Assembly (NCBI GenBank): GCA_037013685.1
Contig: CM072893.1
Coordinates: forward strand, 22,525,736-22,589,735
Reading direction: 5' to 3'
DNA length: 64,000 nucleotides
From: Acridotheres tristis
Lineage: Eukaryota > Chordata > Aves > Passeriformes > Sturnidae
A program made the translations under genes and the position numbers. Positions within the stretch are counted from its first letter, which is position 1, and each line of letters opens with the position of its first letter. The notes below the pieces were generated by a model. The model saw nothing but the letters and a program-made list of their open reading frames with translations, made no database searches and was not told the origin of the DNA. Of this stretch, positions 11,901-20,040 are shown piece after piece.

Positions 11901-14900
11901 GAGGGATTCTCCCGCTCACGAGGTGAGGTTAGCAGCTCTGCATCCATGATGGTGTCAAAGGGGGACAGGGTCTCATCATCTGTGCTGTCCAGGATCTCTG
12001 TGATGGCAGTCAGCAGGGACAGCTCGTTCTGTGCATCCAGGCAGACCTTGCTCTGCTGCAAGGATAGGGATGGTCTCAGAGGGCGATGGGATACAGTCAT
12101 AAGACCTGGACACGGAGGACACTGCCACCACCCCCACCCATGCCACAGCCAAGGCCAGCTCGGCCACCACATCCCACATCTGTGTGTGAGCTCCCACCTC
12201 GCTCAGAGAAAGATCCTCAATGATGGAGATCACAGAGGAGTCGAGATAGTTCTGCATTGTCCCCAGGATCTCTTCAGCTTCTAAGATAGTTTCTGCATCC
12301 AATGATGTTAAGTTCAGGTCATCCTCCTCGAGGGAAAAGCACTGTTGAGGAGCATGGAGAGCCAGGTAAACACTTTGCACAGCCCCACCACCAACACTAA
12401 TTTCCTTGCAGCACACATGGGCTCCTGACAGCCTGCGTTGCAAACAGTGGCTGGGCACCCCCAGCATCCTGAACATTCAGGGGGAAGCAGGTGGGAGACA
12501 GCTGCAGGTCAGAAGGTGGCACAGGGGACTTTCTCCTTTGCTTTCAGGAGAGTCCACTAGACAAAGCCCTGTGCTGCTTTCAGCTCGACACCCTTCCAAT
12601 TACCCAGGATGCCTCCACACCAAAAATTCCTGCCTGATTCACTCTGCAGCTGCATGACTGGGAAAGATGAATGGATAAAACACCAAGCTCTACCCAACAC
12701 CACACACTGGTCATGCAGGGCAGGGAGGGGACAGGCTAGCTCCCGTCACCCCATGGACTGTCACGCGCTCCTCCAATTCTGGCTGTCGGCACTTCAGATA
12801 AGCCCAAAACCATTACGAAATTCATAACAAAAGTGCAGGAGTCAGCAAGAGGGGTGCAGCCAGCTGCCACTGCTGGAACCCTACCCCAATACCTCTGCTG
12901 CAGCTACAAGAGGACATGGTCTGTGCTTGCAATCCAGGACCAAACCAGCTTTGTTACTCCTCCTCCTTCAAATTCCCAACCCCACATCCTTTCCAGTCCC
13001 CCAGCCACCTCCACAGACGCTTGGGTAATTCTGAGTAACTTCAAAAAAGTATTTGCACTGCACTCCAGGGTGCCACACAGCCATGCTGCAGGACAAGGAG
13101 GGCTACAGCCCCCAGTTGAGCAGACCCACAGGACATACAAAGCAGAGCAGCAGTGCGCTCATGTCACGGGCACAAGACAGGATGCGAATTCCTGTTTGTA
13201 GATGGGCTTAGGCAGAGAGATAATGGAGGCTGGGAAGATAAGGGCACCAAGGACAAAGCCCTGGGAGAGTACACCTCCCTCCCAAAGCTAGCCAGGAGCA
13301 AGCTGTGACCCATCTTCCTGCCCTTGGAGCAGCAACAGCACCGTGAGAATACAGCTGAACCTTGAGGGATGCACATCTGATGCAGTTCACCTGTGCTTCA
13401 TGGAGGTACCACAGCTTGCTGTGCCCATGCAGAACAAAATGTACCTTGTGCTTAGAGAGAACCTGCTAATATTTTGAAATCCTCTTCTACCAAGCAGTAA
13501 ACTGCACCAGAGAGACAGCAGGCATTTTATGAAACAGATGTTTCTAAAATACAACAGCACCAAAGCCACATGCCCAAACCCCTGGTCCTTGGGTCTCTTC
13601 AGAGACTGGTTCCAATAAGACAAAGCAGGCACCACTGGCAACAGCACAGCCAGGAGCCCCGTGCAACCCTAGACCGTGCAACCCCAGACACAGGCACCCC
13701 AAGACCAGGCTGGGAATGAAAGCCAGGTCACCCACAGCAATGCCCCAAAACTACCCATCCCAAATTCCCCCAGTCTGTGACATGACAGCCCTAAAGACCA
13801 AGAGTCTGCAGTGGTTTGGGGCTCAGCAGGCAGCTTGCCAGCCCAGACCAGCGTCTCCCAGGGCCCTATATCTGGAAGTGGAACCCACCAGGACATCACT
13901 CCACCATGCAGATCAGGCTATGGAGAAGTTTTAGAGCAGTTTTCCTGCTCAGCATCAGAGCGCGGCACAGAGCCTGCTGGCAGCCCTCTAGGCGCAGCCT
14001 GGCTGTGATTCCCGGCCAATCCTCACGCAGACACTGGGAGGACATCCAGGCTCACACGCCCAGCCCCGGCGGCGTGCAACCCTGAGTCAGCGGTGACCCG
14101 CAGGCAGAGGCACCCAGGACATCGAAGGAGCCAGCAGGATGGAGCATCAGCAGCCCAGGGAACCCCTGCCTGCCTGCATTTGGCAAAGGGATCCGGAGGT
14201 CACCCCAGTGCTGCACAGCCCTGCCCATCTAGCCACAGGGATGGCTCTCCCCAAAAAAAGCATGTAGTAAGAGGTTTCAAACTGTGATCAGCGCTGGACA
14301 TTAGGAGGGAGGGAAATAAAACCCTCCCACTCAAATGGCCTCTTCCTGTGGCTCCTGCCTGCAGCCCGGGAGGGAGGGCGGGCAATCTCCCATGCCTTCC
14401 TTGACTCCCTTGACTCAGCGCCTTGCAACAGGGAGTCCCACAGCCGTGAGTCACCGACCTGGGCTGTGTTCCCCCAGGACTCGCTTTGATCCACCTGGGG
14501 ACGGGCACCTCCTGCAGCTCTCATCGCTTGAGCATCGCTTGTGCGTCGGGGCGGGGGTACGAACCAGCCCAGCCTGCTCCAGCCAGAGTCCCTGCCCGCT
14601 CTCCTCCCTGCCAGAGACCCCTGTCGCTCCTAGCCCGGAGGGGAGGGGGGAACATCCCGTGCCTTCCTTCACAGCTCCTTGTGTTTGCCTTACAGCACCG
14701 CTGCAGGGAAGAGGGTCACGAGAATGTTCAAGGACAGGCTTCGGCTCTGGCCACTCTGTGCCCAAGCAACCAGCACTGCTGGGGAGAAAAGAGAATGCCC
14801 ACAGGCCCAGAGCGGGCTTTGGACACGGGGGATACTGGGACTGGAGCTAACTACTTGCAATGGACAAAGCCTAAGCGTGGCCACCAGCTCTTCCGACACA

Positions 14901-16257
14901 CACCCGGCGCAGCGTACACTGCGCTCGCCGCTCTGGTCCCCGGAAGGGACAACGGAGGCCCCCGCAGGCCGCTGTGACACGTGTGCCCGGCGTGCTGCGG
15001 CTACGCCCCGAGCACAGGGCGGCCATGGTCTCCGGCTGGCTGCCAAGGCTGCTCTTACAGCGCCGGAGCTGCCGGCAAGACCGCGGAGTGGGCGCAGGGT
15101 GAGCCCGGGGAGACAGGGGCTCCGCCCGGCCAGCGCGGCACAGCTAGAGGATGCTCCGTGGATTCCTCTGCTGCTTTCGGAAAACATCAGGCGGGAACAC
15201 ACCTCTCTTTCCCCCATCCGCAGCCCACTCTACTCGCGTCGGGGAGGGGCGAGACGGGGTCGGCGTCCTCTAGCGCGGGGTCGGGATGGGGGGGGGTCTC
15301 CCCCGCAGCCCCTCGGCCACGCAGGAAGACCCTGGCGGAGGCAGAAACAGCCTAGGGCTTCCCCCAAAAAATCCCGACAAACGCACAACGCAGGTGGCCT
15401 CACGTTCCCTCCTGGGGTGCTGTATCCCCGCGCTCCCCATCCAGACAGCAGCGCATTCGCACCCAGCCCAGCCCCATCACGGGCCCACCGGGGTCGGTGA
15501 CAGCGGCAGCTCCGCGTCCCACATCTGCTCCGGCGCGGGAGCCTCTTGCTACAGGATAAAGTCCCGCTTCCCGTGAATAAGCTGTCGGTACGGCTCGGGG
15601 AACCTTCCCACGCCCGGGCCACGTTCTGCACCCAGAGCGCCAGCCACCGAAACCGGCGGGTGTCGGTACCCCAAACCGCGCCAGCCCCAGCTCCCCGCGG
15701 CCGCAGGTGGCGGAAAGCGGCGCCGGGATGGAGGGACCGGGGGAATGACCGGCGGGAATGACGCGAGCGGCATCTCTCTGTCTCCCACTACCTAAGGCCG
15801 GGGTGTCATCTCCCGCAGGGGACACCAAGCCACCCATCCTGGCGGGTCCTGTGGCCGGGGTGCGGCCCCCCCAGCCCCGTAATCTCCCCGCGCCGACACC
15901 CCATCCCGGCGGGAGAGCTCCGAGCACCCCATTCCCCCAACCATAGAAAGGGCGCCCAACTCCGGGACCAGCGGAGACGCCACCGGCCGGCGCTGCGTCC
16001 CCCGCCCGCTGCCGGTGCGGCGGGCCCGCTCCCGGCACACGTGGTGCTGCCGCCGCGGGAGCCGCCCCGGCCTCCACGTGTCACGGCGCGGCCCGCTGCG
16101 CTCCGCCGCCCCTTACCTGTAGGGGACCGCCGGCGCAGAAAGGCGGTTCGCGCAAGGCTCCGCCGCTCCCCAGGCCCCGGGAAGCGGCCGTGGCGGCAAC
16201 GCCACCGGCCCCGGCCCCGTTGGCGGCGGGCACCGCTCCGCCCCGCCGCGCCGCCAT
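2925..16257 (-). CDS. PPRC1: PPRC1 (PGC-1-related coactivator, PRC), 14 coding exons
   Basis: This encodes a nuclear coactivator of the PGC-1 family, known to work with NRF-1 and HCF-1 to induce respiratory-chain and growth genes. Coding exons, in transcript order, are 16257-16117, 12341-12198, 12055-11900, 11607-11494, 11122-8095, 7678-7625, 7242-7182, 6832-6747, 6578-5780, 4348-4175, 4008-3945, 3737-3616, 3480-3329 and 3028-2925. The frame is continuous over 5,199 nt and gives 1,732 residues (human about 1,664). An acidic N-terminal activation region spans residues about 50-150. A Pro-rich centre follows, then an LSSLL nuclear-receptor box near 1201-1205 and a DHDY motif of the HCF-1-binding type near 1334. 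Arg/Ser-rich stretches cover about 1475-1585, and an RRM covers about 1610-1690 with RNP2 VVFIGKI and RNP1 DNYGFVTY. The RS plus RRM ending is diagnostic of the family. An 11-residue tandem repeat in exon 5 is the main oddity. Confidence 0.95.
3329..3737 (-). CDS. PPRC1: PPRC1 exons 12-13, RNA recognition motif
   Basis: Exon 12 (3737-3616) and exon 13 (3480-3329) together encode the RRM fold. RNP2 lies in exon 12 (VVFIGKI) and RNP1 in exon 13 (DNYGFVTY). The junction falls in a glycine codon split 2+1, and both introns follow GT-AG. In PGC-1 family proteins this domain couples transcription to RNA processing. The residues are nearly identical to those I recall for human PPRC1, so this is the most secure part of the gene. 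Confidence 0.95.
8095..11122 (-). CDS. PPRC1: PPRC1 exon 5, large central exon
   Basis: This 3,028-nt exon encodes residues about 186-1194, more than half the protein. It opens after a CCCAG acceptor with ATT GAC ACA GAT and closes at ATC G|GTGAGT, leaving a split glycine codon. Recognisable landmarks are an acidic block with SDGEEEEEEAA, the HPYCLP segment, a Lys/Arg-rich basic stretch, the LSLREYRIRML segment, and a long Pro/Ala-rich region that ends in the minisatellite. Large open frames on the opposite strand inside this exon are antisense shadows of the repeat and proline codons. Confidence 0.93.
8520..8852 (-). repeat. PPRC1: Coding minisatellite in PPRC1 exon 5, 33 bp x about 10
   Basis: Ten head-to-tail copies of a 33-bp unit encode PLPAPSAATAQ. 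The copies are almost identical: one reads SAATV at the N-terminal end and one reads LAATA near the C-terminal end. The unit length is a multiple of three, so copy-number change keeps the frame. The repeat covers residues about 942-1052 in the Pro/Ala-rich part of the protein. The human protein as I recall it has a different degenerate Asp/Pro/Val repeat and not this unit, so the array looks lineage-specific. High copy identity implies recent expansion or homogenisation. Confidence 0.95.
12342..16116 (-). other. PPRC1 intron 1
   Basis: This 3.8-kb intron separates the start-codon exon from exon 2. The donor is CAG|GTAAGG and the acceptor is CAACAG|TGC. The promoter-proximal part, about 14,950-16,100, is CpG-rich and continuous with the promoter island. 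The rest (about 12,350-14,900) shows no exon, repeat or RNA gene that I can support. The open frames in it are GC-driven. Confidence 0.7.
16117..16257 (-). CDS. PPRC1: PPRC1 exon 1, start codon choice
   Basis: The chosen start is ATG at 16257, which begins MAARRGG and matches the start I recall for human PPRC1 (MAARRG). It encodes 47 residues of Ala/Gly-rich sequence before CAG|GTAAGG. An in-frame ATG 37 codons upstream (16368) is open, but that stretch overlaps the E-box and ZNF143-type promoter motifs, so an extended N-terminus is unlikely. Confidence 0.85.
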
Positions 16258-16298
16258 CTTGGCGCCTCTGCTCCCAGCGCGGCCACTGCCGAGCGCGC

Positions 16299-16306
16299 CA
16301 CGTGAC
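16299..16306. promoter_or_regulatory. E-box CACGTGAC near PPRC1 start
   Basis: CACGTGAC lies about 42 bp upstream of the PPRC1 ATG. CACGTG followed by AC is a preferred USF/MYC-class site. Its position at the probable start site supports a role in growth-linked expression, but binding is inferred. Confidence 0.5.
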
Positions 16307-16321
16307 CACCGCCCGCCCCGC

Positions 16322-16340
16322 ACTACAGCTCCCGGCGACC
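16322..16340 (+). promoter_or_regulatory. ZNF143-type element in PPRC1 promoter
   Basis: ACTACAGCTCCCGGCGACC matches the ACTACA-nn-TCCC core of the ZNF143/STAF site. A second partial match, TCCCGGCATGC, is on the opposite strand at 16365-16375. ZNF143 sites are typical of CpG-island and bidirectional promoters. Confidence 0.55.
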
Positions 16341-16646
16341 CCCGCGCCGCCCCACCCGTGCGCGGCATGCCGGGAGCGCACCCTTTCGCCGCTGGCCGCG
16401 CACAGAGAGACTGGCACCGGCCTGAGGGGGCGCCCGGCCTCGAGGGCGCGGGCGGCCATCTCGAGGGCGGGCAGACCCTCGGGCTTCGCCGCCATCATTG
16501 CAGCGGGCGGGGACGAGGAGGATCGGCCCAGCCCCGCGGCTCGCGGTGGGAGGGGCGACACGGGAGGGACTGGCGGGAAGCGCCCCCTGGGGGCGGGGCA
16601 GGCGCGCATTTTCCCGCGGCGCCACGGGCCCGCCCCGCCGGCTCTG

Positions 16647-16662
16647 GCGCACACGTGTGCGC
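16647..16662. promoter_or_regulatory. Perfect 16-bp palindrome centred on an E-box
   Basis: GCGCACACGTGTGCGC reads the same on both strands, with CACGTG at the centre and NRF-1-like GCGCA half sites at both ends. It lies about 390 bp upstream of the PPRC1 ATG at the edge of the CpG island. Confidence 0.55.
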
Positions 16663-16749
16663 GGCCGATCCGCTTCCCGGAAAGCAGGGGTAGAGCTGCT
16701 GTGGGCGCAGCGGCTCGCCGTCCCCGGGCTGTGAGCTTTCCCGGTGCCT

Positions 16750-19300
16750 GAGGTGCCTGTGCAGCACTGCCATGGTACTCCATTGAGCCCAACCTCGTGT
16801 GGGGTTGGTGGAGGTGACACGCAAATGTGGTGGGCACAGGGGGGATGAAAAAAACTATCCGGTGTGAAAGGAGGGATAGGCACTGTGAGCTGCTGTGCAG
16901 CCTTCTGGCATGGCAATGGGGCAGGGTACCCAAGTCACTGCTTGTGCCTAGGCTTGTGCTGCTTTCCAAAGCTGGCACACAGAAAATCACCTGGAAAACG
17001 TGAGGGAGCCAAACTAATCTCACTGGACACAGTTGCTATCCAGCCTGGCTCCCCGGGAAGGCAAGGGACGTGAGTATGTGCAGGTGCTTGCCCTGGCCCT
17101 GTTTGGTAGCCTCTGTTCAGGAAGCCCAGAGTCTCTTCAGGCGCTGTCATTTCTGGTGCCTCTTCTGGCTTCCAGACAGATGGTAGGATCATCTCAGGGA
17201 GTTCAGAGATGTGCTTACAGCAGCACAGGTGCAGTGTGGACATGTCACTGGAGCTCTGCAGTGCACGATTTGCCTGGCAGCGGGTAATTGTCCCAGCCTC
17301 TACATCAGCGACTGGAGCACAGACCTGCCCAGGCCAGATTCCCTTGGGGATCCACAGGATAGAGCTGCTTTTCTCGGCCTTGTGTGCCTGGTCATTGGGC
17401 TGAGCTATGTCTGACACATGGAGCCTCATCCTGCTCTCCTTCCTTCCACCCCTGCCACAAGAGACTTTCAAAGGTCATCACTCATCCCATATCACCTCCA
17501 GCCTTGCAGGTGCTGCTCCTTCCTAGTCACAAACAGGCTCTCGGTCCAGGGGAGCTGCTCCCCTCCACCTTGTCCAAGGAACCCATAGCACCTCTCACTG
17601 ACACTTGTATCTGGCTGAAGTGCTGTCTGAGCTGCAGGCAGGTGGCTGTGTCCTTCTTCAGGCCATGGATCTATGTCTGAGTGCTGCAGAGCACACGTGT
17701 TGCAACGGGCAAATGTGAGCACACTGCTGGGATGTGGGGGGATGTTGCTGGATGTAACAGGCTCCTCAGGCCAGCACCTGTCTCTGGCACTGCAGAGGAA
17801 GCTGGGAAGGCTGAGCAAGTGCTCCAGGTTCTCTGCAGCCCAGGTGTGGTTACCCCTCTGAAGACACTTTGTTTCCCCTGAGCTCAACACATCTAAAGCA
17901 AGGAACAAGTCGCTTTTGAAATGTCCATGTCTCTCTCCACTGGCTTGAGGAGAAGCCGTCCATAACCTGGAACCCAGGGACCTGCTGACAGGGATGTGGA
18001 GCAATGCTCCCCTTCGGGCCCTGCAGCTTTCCTGCTCCACACCCTGTTTTCCTGTCATGTCCTCTCCCTGGGGCACATCCAGGGCATGCAGTGACCTGCC
18101 TAATTCCTCTGTCCCTGTGTGTGGTAGGACCCTGCAGCACAACAAGGCTGATCTCTGACAGAGCAAGCCTAGCCTGGTGTGCATCCTGTAAAGTGGGACC
18201 ATATTTTTTGCACATAAGGTTCCTGGAGTGTGACCATAGCGAATCCCACCTGCAGGTACCTCCCTCCCCCAATACAATCCCCAGCAGGGATGCACTCCTG
18301 GCACTGGGCAACACCAGGCATTCCTGCTGGTTTACAAGACAAACAAAAGCCAGAAAGGAAAGTGCGCATTCTACATCCCTGGCTCCCCTCCCTTCCCTCT
18401 CTGTGTTGTGACCACTCCCTGGCCAGGCACAGCCAGATGCTGCTCAGGGCCGTCCAGTTTGAGCCTGTGCAGCACCCAGGGTGGGCAGCTTGCTCGGTGC
18501 TAATAGGCACAGCCTGCAAAGGAGAGCTCAAAAAACCGTGTGATGCTTAAAAGCACACTCCACTCAGTAAAGAGGAATGTGAGTCCCACCCAGGCATGAA
18601 TAGATGGGCTGGAGTTAGCCCTTTCAGAGTGAAGAGAGGGCTTTGGCTCCCCGGGGCAGTTTGCTCTGCCCAGGACCCTGCTCCATCGCGGGGCTGGGGC
18701 TGCATCTTGGCAGGGCAGTAGAGGGACAGTGCTTGCCTTTGCAGACTGGGCTCTGGCCCCACAGCCGGTGTGCAGGAGCAGAGCTGCATGGGGCTGGGAC
18801 AGGATCCCTGGTGAGATCCTCTTGGGCGGGTGTCCCCCAGGGAGACCCTGGCCGTACGGCACTCTGCTCCTTCTGCCCTGGCATCTCTCCGGCGCCCGGC
18901 CTCGCCTGGGATGCTGTCACAGCCCTCCGGCACAGAGTGCAGCACAGACCAGAGCAGCTCCCAGCCTCTTGTCCAGCAGCCTCTGCCATCCCCCCACAAG
19001 GCACAGCAAACGCCGGTCACGATGTCCCCGATTGTGCAAAGCGCTGCTGCGAGCCTCCTTCCTTCCTGCCCCCCGGCCCTCTCTGGCCCCTTCCCTCCCA
19101 CCTACAAGCTCCACAGCGCCGTGTCCTCCCCGTGCCCTGGGGCTGGGAGACTGGCAAGGCCCCAAAAAGCACAAGCCTTAAGTAGGCTCCTCCGTGCGGA
19201 ACAGCCGTGGCGTCCCCACGGCCTCGCAGGTGGAAACCCCAACAAGCTGCCCTGAGACACCCGGGGCGCTCATTGGGCCGCCCCGGCTGTGGGTCTCTGA
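16750..19300. other. Intergenic gap between divergent PPRC1 and LDB1
   Basis: Between the two CpG islands lies about 2.5 kb of lower-CpG sequence. The longest frames (17492-18304 minus and 18643-19185 plus) have no recognisable domain and no conserved start, and I do not call them genes. A CCCA-type run at about 19,421-19,443 is the only simple repeat noticed. It could hold shared regulatory elements, but none is specific enough to list. Confidence 0.6.
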
Positions 19301-19420
19301 GCACTCGTCCCTCCAGTCGGGTCTCTCTCGGGGCCTGGGAAGATCAGCCACGGCCGGGGGGGCGGGATGGAAGCCTCAGCCCCGCACCGCCCCTGGGAGC
19401 TCCCGCAGCCCTGAGAACCC

Positions 19421-19443
19421 TCACCCACCCACCCACCCACCCA
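19421..19443. repeat. CCCA simple tandem repeat
   Basis: A short run of CCCA units lies about 600 bp upstream of the LDB1 start codon. The complementary G-runs could form a G-quadruplex, which is inference only. Confidence 0.7.
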
Positions 19444-19750
19444 CGGGGTTCTGAGGAGAGCGCTACCCCTGCTCCGACGGCTGCAAACCCCAGGGGGCAG
19501 CGTAGAGAGCCCCCTCGGAGCAGCGGGGGAACCACTCGTCCTTCGCTCCGTGTCCACCCTCCCGGACCCTCCCTCACGGACCCTCCCTCACACACTGGGA
19601 TCCCCCGCCCCTCACGGGGACTGGAGGGGGGGGCGCCGGGGGGGGACGCGTGCGCGCGCGCGCGACAGTGGCGGCAGCGACGAGCCGGGCGGGGGGACGC
19701 GCACGCACGCAACACGCACGCGCTCGCGGCGGGGGGGAAACGGGACGTCC

Positions 19751-19762
19751 CGCGCACGCGCA
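19751..19762. promoter_or_regulatory. NRF-1 consensus site in LDB1 promoter
   Basis: CGCGCACGCGCA fits the NRF-1 consensus YGCGCAYGCGCR at every position. In a sequence this rich in CG a chance match is possible, but the full 12-bp match is notable. NRF-1 is also a partner of the PPRC1 product. Confidence 0.5.
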
Positions 19763-19978
19763 GAGGCGCCCCCACCCGCCCGCCGCCGGCGCAGCCGCCC
19801 CCGCCCCCGCTCCCGCTCCACCGCCGCGGCCCCCGCCCCGACCGCGCCGACCGCCCCCGCCGCCGCCGCTGCTCCTGCTGCCGCTGCCGCTCCGCCGGTT
19901 CGCGGCGCGCCCGCCCGCCCGCCTCTGGCCGCGGCGCTACCCTCCGCCCGCCGCGCCGGAGCCCGCGGCGCGCCGCCC

Positions 19979-20038
19979 ATGCGAGACCCCCGCGGCCCAG
20001 GCAGCGCGCAGCGACCCCCGGCCGGGCCAGGCATGTGA
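19979..20038 (+). CDS. Upstream ORF (19 codons) ending 2 nt before LDB1 ATG
   Basis: ATG at 19979 opens a 19-codon frame that ends with ATG TGA, and the TGA stops at 20038. The LDB1 start codon is at 20041. The uORF is in a different frame from LDB1. If the transcript starts upstream of 19,979, ribosomes finishing it would have to reinitiate almost immediately. No protein product is claimed. Confidence 0.5.
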   Translation: MRDPRGPGSAQRPPAGPGM

Positions 20039-20040
20039 AG

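Larger units (their letters stand above)
15900..16740. promoter_or_regulatory. PPRC1: CpG-island promoter of PPRC1
   Basis: CpG is dense across this stretch and drops sharply beyond about 16,750. The island covers exon 1, the likely start sites (expected about 16,260-16,400) and upstream sequence. No TATA box is seen, consistent with a housekeeping type of promoter. It contains a CACGTG E-box, a ZNF143-type element and a 16-bp palindrome, listed separately. Confidence 0.8.

Noticed and set aside
15806..17023. 405-codon minus-strand open frame across the PPRC1 CpG island
   Set aside because: Arg/Gly/Pro-rich GC shadow overlapping the promoter. It does not match PPRC1 and ignores the exon 1 donor.
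17492..18304. 270-codon minus-strand open frame between PPRC1 and LDB1
   Set aside because: No recognisable motif, no splice or promoter context, and human has no gene here. A database search would be needed to revive it.
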